DNA of 64,000 nt from Polaromonas sp. 39-63-25. GTDB lineage: Bacteria; Pseudomonadota; Gammaproteobacteria; Burkholderiales; Burkholderiaceae_C. Every line of letters begins with the position of its first letter. Positions within the stretch are counted from its first letter, which is position 1. The notes beneath the pieces were generated by a model. That model worked only from the letters and a program-made list of their open reading frames with translations, ran no database searches and was not told the DNA's origin. Location: NCBI RefSeq assembly GCF_002278925.1, contig NZ_NCJH01000013.1, positions 29,472 to 93,471 on the forward strand. The letters are read 5' to 3'. This document shows, one piece after another, positions 1 to 7,042 of this stretch. The position numbers and the translations under genes are program-made.

Positions 1-83
1 TATTTGGCGTTGAGCGTGGCCAGGACAATACGCGCCCCGCCCCGGGGCTCAGGGGGAAGGGGCGAAGGCGCGAGGGAGTTCAT
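1..83 (-). CDS. B12-binding radical SAM protein, N-terminal fragment (runs off left edge)
   Basis: Reading the minus strand from the ATG at 83 gives a 27-residue open N-terminus that ends RIVLATLNAK and continues off the window. A start of the form (K/R)I(V/L)LATLNAKY is typical of the cobalamin-binding domain of B12-binding radical SAM proteins (DUF4080 group). It is divergent from the alaX-like gene, with only 17 bases between the two start codons, so the two promoters must overlap the opposite genes or be very compact. The call rests on a short motif only; the remainder of the gene is not visible. Confidence 0.5.
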   Translation of the reverse strand, partial: MNSLAPSPLPPEPRGGARIVLATLNAK

Positions 84-100
84 GCCGGTATTATCAAACC

Positions 101-874
101 ATGACACAAACAATGTTTCGTGATGACGCTTATCTGGCTGAATGCAGCGCAACCGTGACCGCGGTGACCGAACAAGGCCTGGTGCTGGACCGCACGGTGT
201 TTTACCCGCTGGGCGGCGGCCAGGCCGGCGACACCGGTGTGCTGGTGCTGGCCGATGGGCGTGAAATCCCCATCGCCGACACGCGCAAGGGCAAAAACGC
301 AGAAGGCCAGTTCACCGCGGACATCTGCCACCTGCCGGCCTTGCCCGACCCGGCCACGTCGGTGCTCGACCACCTTTTGCGCATGGGCGTGAAACCCGGT
401 GATGTGGTGACCGCCCGCGTCGACTGGGCGCGCCGGCACCGGCTCATGCGTTTTCACACCACCACCCACCTGCTGTGCCACCTGGTGCCGCAGCTCGTCA
501 ACGGCTGCTCGATCACGCCCGACTATGCGCGGCTGGACTTCAACATGACCGACCCGCTGGACAAGGACGTCCTGAGCGCCGGCATTGCCCGCCTGGTGGC
601 GGCCGCGCACCCGGTGGCCGTGGGCAGCATCAGCGACGCGGAACTCGACGCGAACCCGGCCCTGGTCAAAAGCATGAGTGTGCAGCCGCCGCGCGGCAGC
701 GGCCAGGTGCGCACCATCCGCATAGGCGGCGCCGGGGCAGACGCCATGATCGACTTCCAGCCCTGCGGCGGCACCCATGTGGCCAACACGTCCGAGATCG
801 GCGCGGTGGTGGTCACCAAAATCGAGAAAAAAAGCGCCACCACGCGCCGCGTGGTGCTGGGCTTCGCCGCCTGA
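101..874 (+). CDS. alanyl-tRNA editing protein (AlaX family)
   Basis: A 257-residue free-standing relative of the AlaRS editing domain, expected to hydrolyse Ser-tRNA(Ala) or Gly-tRNA(Ala) in the cytoplasm. The N-terminal segment has the GGGQ(A)GDTG signature (about residues 38-46). The zinc ligands are visible as HTTTH (about 119-123) and the CGGTH motif (about 222-226), the hallmark of AlaX and AlaRS/ThrRS second additional domains. Length matches the AlaX-M class. The ATG at 101 is the first in frame and leaves 17 bases to the divergent gene. It is followed after 10 bases by the DUF167 gene, so the two are probably cotranscribed. Confidence 0.9.
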   Translation: MTQTMFRDDAYLAECSATVTAVTEQGLVLDRTVFYPLGGGQAGDTGVLVLADGREIPIADTRKGKNAEGQFTADICHLPALPDPATSVLDHLLRMGVKPGDVVTARVDWARRHRLMRFHTTTHLLCHLVPQLVNGCSITPDYARLDFNMTDPLDKDVLSAGIARLVAAAHPVAVGSISDAELDANPALVKSMSVQPPRGSGQVRTIRIGGAGADAMIDFQPCGGTHVANTSEIGAVVVTKIEKKSATTRRVVLGFAA

Positions 875-884
875 TCTTTCTCCG

Positions 885-1214
885 ATGCGACCGAGAAACA
901 TCACCGGCGACTCCTTTTTTGCCTGGGACGGCGAGGTGCTGGTGGTCAACATCCTGGGCAAACCGTCGGCCAGCCGTGACGCGATCGGCAAACCCAAGGG
1001 CACCCAGCTCAAGGTCAGCGTGACCGCGGCGCCGCAGGCCGGCAAGGCCACCGACCACATGCTGCGTTTCCTGGCGCCGCTGTTCGGCGTGGCGGTCAGC
1101 GACATCGAAGTGGTTTTCGGCCGGGAAAACGTCAACAAGCAGCTGCGCATCCGTGCGCCGAAAAAGCTGCCGGCGGTGTTTGCGCAGCCCTCGCTGCTGC
1201 CCGGGCCGGATTGA
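885..1214 (+). CDS. DUF167 / YggU family protein
   Basis: A small cytoplasmic protein of 109 residues. The central stretch LKVSVTAAPQAGKATDHMLRFLA followed by an R-E-N-V-N-K-Q-LRI strand matches the conserved core of the YggU/DUF167 family, whose biochemical role is not established. The start at 885 was chosen because it lies 10 bases after the alaX-like stop and gives the usual family length of about 100 residues; the open frame extends further upstream inside the previous gene, which is not meaningful. Confidence 0.8.
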   Translation: MRPRNITGDSFFAWDGEVLVVNILGKPSASRDAIGKPKGTQLKVSVTAAPQAGKATDHMLRFLAPLFGVAVSDIEVVFGRENVNKQLRIRAPKKLPAVFAQPSLLPGPD

Positions 1215-1304
1215 ACCCTGTTCAGGCCTGCCCACGGGCTCTGCCGGACAATAAGGCCTGCGGGCACCGTCCCAGGAACTAAAGGCCAGCGTGCCGCTCA
1301 CACC

Positions 1305-3464
1305 ATGACCATGATTTTTCACCGCTTCGCGTCCGCTCTGTTTTTGATAGCTGCTTGCGCAGTAACGACGGGCGCCGCCGCCCAAATCAACTTCACCAAC
1401 AAGGCCGCGGCGAATGCCGTGGTCAGCACCGACCAGGTGCGTGCCGAACTGCTGGCCTGGGCGCCCGATGGCGTGGAGCCGGGAAAACCGGTCTGGGTGG
1501 GCCTGCAGCTGGCGCACATCCCCGAGTGGCACACCTATTGGAAAAACTCCGGCGATTCCGGCCTGCCGACCCAGCTCGAATGGACGCTGCCGGCCGGCGT
1601 CACGGCTGGCGACATCGCCTGGCCCACGCCGAAAAAGATACCGATTGGCACCCTCGCCAACTACGGCTACGAAAGCACGGTGCTGCTGCCGGTGCCGCTG
1701 ACCGTGGCGCCCGGCTTCAATGCCTCCAACCTGGACATCCGGCTCAAGGCCAGCTGGCTGGTCTGCAAAAAGGAATGTATTCCGCAGGAAGGTGATTTTT
1801 CCCTGCAGATCCCGGTCCGGAGTTCGACCGGCAGCAGCAGCGGCCTGTTTGCCGCCGCCTTTGCCGCCAGCCCCCAGCCGCTGGCCGCCACCGGCAGCCA
1901 GGTGCAGGTCAGCGCCAACACCCTCCAGGTGACGCTCGCAGGCCTGCCCGTGCGTCTGCAGGGCAAGACCCTGGACTTTTTCCCTGAGACCGGCAGCGTG
2001 ATCGAGCCCGCCGGCGCCTGGCAGCAGAAATGGCAGGGCGCGCTGTGGACCGCGCAGCTGCCGCTCTCGAGCCAGCGCAGCGAAAGCCCGCGCGTGATGC
2101 CGGTGGTGGTGGCGCTGGACAAGACCGCCTACCGCATCGAGCTGCCGGTCCAGGGCGACTGGCCGGCCGTGGCCGCCGCGGCCACGGTGTCGCCCGCGCT
2201 GGAAGCAGCGCTCAAGGCCAATGCGGCGCTGGGCGCAGTGCCCACCGGCAACAGCGCGCCGCCGCTCACGCTGGTCGCCGCCCTGCTCGGTGCGCTGCTG
2301 GGCGGGCTGATTCTCAACCTCATGCCCTGCGTGTTTCCGGTGCTGGCCATCAAGGTGATGAGTTTCGCCAAGGAAAAAAACCGCGCGGCACGCCTCGCCG
2401 GCGGGCTGGCCTACACGGCCGGCGTGGTGTTGTCCTTCCTGGCGCTGGGCGCCCTGCTGCTGGGCCTGCGCGCCACCGGCGAACAGCTCGGCTGGGGCTT
2501 TCAGCTGCAAAGCCCGGCCGTGGTGGCCGGACTGGCCGTGTTGTTCACGTTGATCGGCCTGAACCTCGCGGGCCTGTTTGAATTTGGCAGCTTTGTGCCC
2601 GGCAAGGTCGCCGGCCTGCAGGCCAAAAACCCGACGCTCAATGCCTTTCTGACCGGCGTGCTGGCCACCGCGATTGCCTCCCCCTGCACCGCGCCTTTCA
2701 TGGGGGCGTCGCTCGGTTACGCCGTGGGCCTGCCGGCCGTCCAGGCGCTGGCGGTGTTTGGTGCCATCGGCCTGGGCATGGCCCTGCCCTACCTGGCGGC
2801 CAGTGCGGTGCCGGCGGTGGCGCGCGCCCTGCCGCGACCGGGCGCGTGGATGGTGACCTTCAAGCAGCTGATGGCGTTTCCGATGTTTGCCACCGTCGCC
2901 TGGCTGGTCTGGGTACTGGGCCAGCAAAGCGGCATCGACGGTGCCGGCGCCCTGCTGGCGCTGCTGGTGCTGATGGCGCTGGTGTTGTGGTCGCTGACAC
3001 TGCGGGGCCGGACCCGGACTGTGGCCGCCACGCTTTCGATAGCGCTTGGCGCTTTCGGGGCGTGGACTGTGGGCCAAAATGTCATCAAACCGCTGGAGGC
3101 ATCCAGCGTCGCCGCAACAGCCTCGGGCCGCTGGCAGGCCTGGGAACCGGGCCGCGTGGACCAGCTCGCAGCCCAAGGCCAGAACGTGTTTGTCGATTTC
3201 ACCGCCGCCTGGTGCGTGACCTGCCAGTACAACAAGAAAACCACGCTGGCCGATGCCGATGTGCTGGCCGACATGGATGCCAAAAACGTCGCCCTGCTGC
3301 GCGCCGACTGGACGCGCCGCGACCCGGCCGTGACCGCCGCGCTGGCGCAACTGGGCCGCAACGGCGTGCCGGTGTATGTGATCTACAAGCCCGGCCGGGC
3401 GCCTGTGGTGCTGTCGGAAATTCTGTCGGTTGCCGATGTGCGGGCCGAACTGGCCAAGCTGTAG
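1305..3464 (+). CDS. dsbD: DsbD/ScsB-type thiol:disulfide interchange protein
   Basis: Inner-membrane reductase (719 residues) that passes electrons from cytoplasmic thioredoxin to periplasmic thiol proteins. An N-terminal signal segment (LFLIAACAVTTGAAAQ) precedes a periplasmic ScsB/DsbD-like beta domain (about residues 25-300, with WHTYWKNSGDSG). A multi-span membrane domain (about 325-600) carries the two redox cysteines in NLMPCVFPVL and IASPCTAPFMG. The C-terminal thioredoxin fold has WCVTC (about residue 635). All three redox pairs are visible, counting the two single membrane cysteines as one pair. The signal sequence overlaps a copy of the dispersed TTTGATAGC-type motif. The next gene encodes a periplasmic redox protein, a plausible partner. 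Confidence 0.88.
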   Translation: MTMIFHRFASALFLIAACAVTTGAAAQINFTNKAAANAVVSTDQVRAELLAWAPDGVEPGKPVWVGLQLAHIPEWHTYWKNSGDSGLPTQLEWTLPAGVTAGDIAWPTPKKIPIGTLANYGYESTVLLPVPLTVAPGFNASNLDIRLKASWLVCKKECIPQEGDFSLQIPVRSSTGSSSGLFAAAFAASPQPLAATGSQVQVSANTLQVTLAGLPVRLQGKTLDFFPETGSVIEPAGAWQQKWQGALWTAQLPLSSQRSESPRVMPVVVALDKTAYRIELPVQGDWPAVAAAATVSPALEAALKANAALGAVPTGNSAPPLTLVAALLGALLGGLILNLMPCVFPVLAIKVMSFAKEKNRAARLAGGLAYTAGVVLSFLALGALLLGLRATGEQLGWGFQLQSPAVVAGLAVLFTLIGLNLAGLFEFGSFVPGKVAGLQAKNPTLNAFLTGVLATAIASPCTAPFMGASLGYAVGLPAVQALAVFGAIGLGMALPYLAASAVPAVARALPRPGAWMVTFKQLMAFPMFATVAWLVWVLGQQSGIDGAGALLALLVLMALVLWSLTLRGRTRTVAATLSIALGAFGAWTVGQNVIKPLEASSVAATASGRWQAWEPGRVDQLAAQGQNVFVDFTAAWCVTCQYNKKTTLADADVLADMDAKNVALLRADWTRRDPAVTAALAQLGRNGVPVYVIYKPGRAPVVLSEILSVADVRAELAKL

Positions 3465-3470
3465 TACTGC

Positions 3471-3494
3471 CTGTCACTTCATCTGTCACTTCAT
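3471..3494 (+). repeat. 12-bp tandem duplication downstream of dsbD
   Basis: CTGTCACTTCAT occurs twice head to tail between the dsbD stop and the next gene. It sits immediately before the strong ribosome binding site AAGGAG (3502-3507) of the following gene. No function can be read from it; it may be a replication slip. Confidence 0.8.
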
Positions 3495-3515
3495 TTTTCT
3501 GAAGGAGATCAAGCC

Positions 3516-4142
3516 ATGATGAATCACCGCGTCAATCGCCGGATCTTTTCCAGCGCTCTGCTCACCGCCCCGTGGGCTGCGACCCTCACGCAGACCGCCC
3601 ATGCGGCCGTTGGCCAGGCCGCGCCGGACTTTTCTGCGGTGGATACCGCCGGAAAACCCCATAGACTCAGCGACTACAAGGGCAAGCTCGTGGTGCTGGA
3701 ATGGACCAACCCCGGCTGCCCGTTTGTGCAAAAACACTACAGCGGCAACATGCAGGGCCTGCAGAAAGAGGCGGTCGGCAAAGGGGTGGTCTGGCTGGCC
3801 ATCAACTCGACCGAAACCGGCAGCGGCGACTACCTGGCGCCCGCCCAGCTTGCCGGCTGGATGCGCAACAAGCAGGCGGCGGCCAGCGCCACCCTGATGG
3901 ACGAGTCCGGCAGCATCGGCCAGCTCTACAGCGCCCGGACCACGCCGCACATGTACATCATCAGCCCGCAGGGCCAGCTGGTGTATGCCGGGGCCATCGA
4001 CAGCGTGCCCTCCGCCCGTGTGGACGACATACGGACCGCAACCAATTATGTGCGCCAGGGCCTGAACGAAGCGCTGGCCGGCAAGGCCCTCAGCGTGGCA
4101 AGCAGCCGCGCCTATGGCTGCTCGATCAAGTACAAGGCATGA
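3516..4142 (+). CDS. periplasmic thioredoxin-fold / AhpC-TSA redoxin
   Basis: A 208-residue exported redoxin. The N-terminus (NRRIFSS followed by a hydrophobic run and AHA) looks like a Tat or Sec signal peptide. The mature part begins VGQAAPDFSAVDT, the classic peroxiredoxin/TlpA start, and has GCPFVQKHY as the active-site region with one cysteine, and TTPHMYII as the cis-proline strand. A second cysteine lies only near the C-terminus (AYGCSIKY). Preceded by an AAGGAG site at 3502-3507. Position right after dsbD suggests that DsbD keeps it reduced; the substrate is unknown. Confidence 0.8.
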   Translation: MMNHRVNRRIFSSALLTAPWAATLTQTAHAAVGQAAPDFSAVDTAGKPHRLSDYKGKLVVLEWTNPGCPFVQKHYSGNMQGLQKEAVGKGVVWLAINSTETGSGDYLAPAQLAGWMRNKQAAASATLMDESGSIGQLYSARTTPHMYIISPQGQLVYAGAIDSVPSARVDDIRTATNYVRQGLNEALAGKALSVASSRAYGCSIKYKA

Positions 4143-4591
4143 GTCCCTCCGTGAACGCCCTCCCGCCGGCCGAACGCCTGCCCTACATCCTCACCCACTG
4201 CCGCACGATTGCGGTGGTGGGCCTGTCGCCCAAACCGCATCGCGCCAGTTTCGACGTGGCGCGTTACATGCAGGGCCAGGGTTACCGCATCATCCCGGTC
4301 AACCCCAATGCCACCGAAGTGCTCGGGGAAAAAGCCTATGCCAGCCTGACGGAAGCCGCGCAGCACGAACCCATCGACTTGGTGAACTGCTTTCGCAACA
4401 GCGAGGACATTCCGCCCATCGTCGACGAGGCCATCGCGATTGGCGCCAAGGCCGTCTGGATGCAGCTCGGCATCCGCCACCCGGCGGCCACCGCCCAGGC
4501 CGAAGCGGCGGGCCTGCTGGTGGTGCAGGACCACTGCCTCATGGTTGACCACAGGGTGCTGAAGTCGCGCGGCCTGCTGCCGGGGGGCTGA
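4139..4591 (+). CDS. CoA-binding domain protein (YccU-like)
   Basis: A 150-residue single-domain Rossmann protein. The pattern IAVVGLSPKPHRASFDVARYMQ, then IIPVNPN, then AVWMQLGI and a conserved DHCLMVDH near the C-terminus is that of the YccU/CoA-binding family, related to the succinyl-CoA ligase CoA-binding domain. Function in the cell is not known. The start ATG at 4139 overlaps the stop of the upstream redoxin gene (ATGA), so the two are translationally coupled. Confidence 0.85.
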   Translation: MSPSVNALPPAERLPYILTHCRTIAVVGLSPKPHRASFDVARYMQGQGYRIIPVNPNATEVLGEKAYASLTEAAQHEPIDLVNCFRNSEDIPPIVDEAIAIGAKAVWMQLGIRHPAATAQAEAAGLLVVQDHCLMVDHRVLKSRGLLPGG

Positions 4592-4639
4592 CGGGTCCGC
4601 GGCGCTTGCGCCCTGCGGCGGCTCCGGGATAATCGCCGC

Positions 4640-5392
4640 ATGCCCTCCCCGCGCCGGCCTCTGCTGTTGTCCTTGTTGTCCCTGTTCTGTCTGCCGGCCT
4701 TGCTGCTGCTGGGCGGCTGCCTCCAGACGGCCCCGACCCACCGCGGCGAGACGCCGGTGGCGCCGCTGACCTCGGGCGAGCTGGCGCAATCGGACGTGAA
4801 CCGCATGGCCACCCTGGGCATGCGCGACAACCTGGGCAGCCTGTACCGCCTGCTCGACAAGCTTTACCGGCGCAACCCCGCCGAATGGCGCAAGACCGGC
4901 AGCACCAGCCGCGAGGCGGCGGTCCAGCGCGTGCGCAGCGCCATCGACAGCCGCACGCCCTGGCCAGAGCTGCAGGGCAAACGCGACATCGCCGCCCTGT
5001 CGCTGGCCCTGAGCCCCGACTTCCGGGGCGACCGGGTGGCCGCTTTTGTGTACGCCAGCGCCGACATGCTCATCGTGGCGCACAACGGCAAGACCGACTT
5101 CTACCTGGTCGACAGCCTGGATGCGCAATACATCTACAACGCCGCGCGCAACATCGAGTCCGCCGTCTGGCTGCTGGCCTCGCGGCGCAACCCGGCCGGC
5201 CAGCCCCTGCTGCTGGCAGACGAGATCTCCGAGCGCGAGCGCAACCTCAGTTTCGAGCGCGAGTTCGGCAAGGTGATAGGCCGGCTCGACCTGCTCTCCG
5301 AAGTCCTGACCGAGAAATACCGCCGCGCCGTGATCACCTATGTGCAGAGCCTGGCGGGCGCTTCCTTTCTGCAGTTCCTGCCGGTCCGTTAG
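4640..5392 (+). CDS. conserved hypothetical lipoprotein
   Basis: A 250-residue protein with a signal peptide ending in a lipobox LGGC (Cys27). The mature part is rich in charged helices with no catalytic motif that I recognise. The segment MLIVAHNGKTDFYLVDSLDAQYIYNAARNIE and the C-terminal SLAGASFLQFLPVR read as a conserved family seen in Burkholderiales genomes near hemE/priA, but I cannot assign a role. It is probably anchored in the outer membrane. Confidence 0.7.
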   Translation: MPSPRRPLLLSLLSLFCLPALLLLGGCLQTAPTHRGETPVAPLTSGELAQSDVNRMATLGMRDNLGSLYRLLDKLYRRNPAEWRKTGSTSREAAVQRVRSAIDSRTPWPELQGKRDIAALSLALSPDFRGDRVAAFVYASADMLIVAHNGKTDFYLVDSLDAQYIYNAARNIESAVWLLASRRNPAGQPLLLADEISERERNLSFEREFGKVIGRLDLLSEVLTEKYRRAVITYVQSLAGASFLQFLPVR

Positions 5393-5395
5393 ATA

Positions 5396-5485
5396 GGCCC
5401 CCACGCTCCCCACTTCGTGTGGTTCGCTGCCCCCCGAGGGGGCCGCTGCGCCTGCGGGCCGGCGAAGCCGGACCCGCGGCCCCTG
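5396..5485. repeat. dispersed GC-rich repeat, copy A
   Basis: Begins CCCCCACGCTCCCCACTTCG, includes CCCCCCGAGGGGG and ends with GCTGCGCCTGCGGGCC-GGCGAAGCCGG-ACCCGCGGCCCC. The same block recurs in inverse orientation inside priA (about 7963-8062) and downstream of priA (9269-9446). The GGCGAAGCCGG and CCCGAGGGGG parts are self-complementary, as in REP-like elements. Confidence 0.8.
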
Positions 5486-5525
5486 CTTGAAAAGACATCG
5501 CCGCGCGATCGCTCACTGAATACCG

Positions 5526-5548
5526 TTCGTCCTGAGCTTGTCGAAGGA
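5526..5548. repeat. short dispersed repeat (TTCGTCCTGAGCTTGTCGAAGGA type)
   Basis: A 23-base imperfect palindrome with TTCG/CGAA arms, located just upstream of hemE. Sequences of this form are scattered in intergenic regions of many proteobacterial genomes. Only one copy is seen in the window. Confidence 0.6.
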
Positions 5549-5576
5549 TGCCCTCCCGACCTGAGACAATACAAGC

Positions 5577-6677
5577 ATGTTTGCTCCCCTCCAAAACGAC
5601 ACCTTTTTACGCGCCTGCCTGCGTCAGGCCACCGATTACACCCCCGTCTGGCTGATGCGCCAGGCCGGACGCTACCTGCCGGAGTACCGCGCCAGCCGCG
5701 CCAAGGCCGGCAGTTTCATGGGCCTGGCGACCTCGCCCGACTACGCCACCGAAGTCACGCTGCAGCCGCTGGAGCGTTACCCGCTGGACGCGGCCATCCT
5801 GTTTTCCGACATCCTGACCGTGCCCGACGCCATGGGCCTGGGCCTGTCGTTTGCGCTCGGCGAAGGTCCGCGTTTTGCCACCCCGGTGCGTGACGAAGCG
5901 GCCGTGGCAAAACTCGAAGTGCCGGACATGGAAAAACTGCGTTATGTCTTTGACGCCGTCACCTCCATCCGCAAGGCGCTGAACGGCCGGGTGCCGCTGA
6001 TCGGTTTTTCCGGCAGCCCCTGGACGCTGGCCTGCTACATGGTCGAAGGCGCCGGCTCGGACGACTACCGGCTGGTCAAGACCATGCTGTACCAGCGCCC
6101 CGACCTGATGCACAGGATGCTCGCCATCAATGCCGATGCGGTGGCGGCCTACCTGAACGCCCAGATCGAGGCCGGCGCGCAGGCAGTGATGATTTTCGAC
6201 AGCTGGGGCGGCGTACTGGCCGACGCGGCCTTCCAGACCTTTAGCCTGGCCTACACCCAGCGCGTGCTGAGCCAGCTCAAGCGTAGCCATGACGGCGTGG
6301 TCATTCCGCGCCTGGTGTTCACCAAGGGCGGCGGCCTGTGGCTGGAACAGATGGCCGGACTCGACTGCGAGGTGCTCGGCCTGGACTGGACCGTGAACCT
6401 GGCCCAGGCCCGGGCACGCGTGGGCGATCGCAAGGCGCTGCAGGGCAACCTGGACCCGAACGTGCTGTTTGCCCAGCCGGCGCAGATCGAGCAGGAAGTG
6501 GCCGCGGTCCTGGAGAGTTTCGGTACCCCGCATGCGGACACGCGCAGCAGCGGCCCGACCCACATCTTCAACCTGGGCCACGGCATCAGCCAGCACACCC
6601 CGCCCGAAAACGTGGAGGTGCTGGTCCGCGCCGTGCATGCCTATTCGCGCCGCATGCGCACGGGTACCCCGCATTGA
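5577..6677 (+). CDS. hemE: uroporphyrinogen decarboxylase
   Basis: Cytoplasmic enzyme of 366 residues that converts uroporphyrinogen III to coproporphyrinogen III in heme synthesis by four decarboxylations. The N-terminal signature [16 protein letters not shown] (about residues 23-38) with its catalytic-site arginines is intact, as are [31 protein letters not shown] and the C-terminal FNLGHGI with the conserved histidine. Length fits the family. It stands alone between a repeat-rich stretch and the long priA upstream region. Confidence 0.97.
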   Translation: MFAPLQNDTFLRACLRQATDYTPVWLMRQAGRYLPEYRASRAKAGSFMGLATSPDYATEVTLQPLERYPLDAAILFSDILTVPDAMGLGLSFALGEGPRFATPVRDEAAVAKLEVPDMEKLRYVFDAVTSIRKALNGRVPLIGFSGSPWTLACYMVEGAGSDDYRLVKTMLYQRPDLMHRMLAINADAVAAYLNAQIEAGAQAVMIFDSWGGVLADAAFQTFSLAYTQRVLSQLKRSHDGVVIPRLVFTKGGGLWLEQMAGLDCEVLGLDWTVNLAQARARVGDRKALQGNLDPNVLFAQPAQIEQEVAAVLESFGTPHADTRSSGPTHIFNLGHGISQHTPPENVEVLVRAVHAYSRRMRTGTPH

Positions 6678-6726
6678 TGCGGGTTTTGCCGTCTGATAGC
6701 ACAAATTCCAGCTCCGCAGACCCGAC

Positions 6727-6735
6727 TTATTCACA
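6727..6735 (+). promoter_or_regulatory. DnaA box-like site (TTATTCACA)
   Basis: Matches the relaxed DnaA consensus TTWTNCACA exactly. It lies 50 bases after hemE in an A+T-rich region that also has a perfect box about 190 bases further on. Confidence 0.4.
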
Positions 6736-6913
6736 AAATTTGTGCTGCGGTGCCGCATGAAGCTGTAACAAGTCGGTCTCCCGCTATCAAAGCCATAGCG
6801 CTTCTAAGTGCTTGATTCATATAGGATCTTTAAACTGCTTTTTTTGCGGGCAATTTAAGAAAAGCCTTGATTTATAAGGCCCGGACGCGTGCCGGGGCAA
6901 TCTATCAACAAAG

Positions 6914-6923
6914 TTATCCACAG
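6914..6923 (+). promoter_or_regulatory. DnaA box (TTATCCACAG)
   Basis: A perfect strong-consensus DnaA box, 120 bases upstream of priA, the primosome restart helicase gene. Two boxes in 200 bases next to priA could mean DnaA control of priA or DnaA titration; chance is possible. Confidence 0.5.
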
Positions 6924-7042
6924 AAACCTTGGAAGACCGTCAAAGCTTTTTTAAATCAAGCACTTACAGCGATGTTCGCAAATGTATCTGAGGACTATCT
7001 GCTTAACTATCCCCTCTGTTCTTCCAATCGATCCACCCGAAA

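Larger units (their letters stand above)
6678..7042. other. hemE-priA intergenic region (365 bp)
   Basis: A+T-rich compared with its surroundings and without a credible gene. It holds two matches to the DnaA-box consensus (6727-6735 and 6914-6923), several copies of the GATAGC/GCTATC dispersed motif (near 6693, 6784 and 6797), and two related stretches, AGTGCTTGAT near 6818 and AATCAAGCACTTA near 6953, that are in inverted relation. It probably carries the priA promoter. Confidence 0.6.

Noticed and set aside
80-1267. 395-residue minus-strand open frame over alaX and DUF167 genes
   Set aside because: Shadow; the plus-strand genes have conserved motifs, and its composition is Arg/Ala/Gly/His-rich.
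813-3350. 845-residue open frame on the minus strand opposite dsbD
   Set aside because: Low-complexity His/Gln/Arg/Gly-rich translation, a typical antisense shadow of a GC-rich gene; dsbD on the plus strand has clear motifs.
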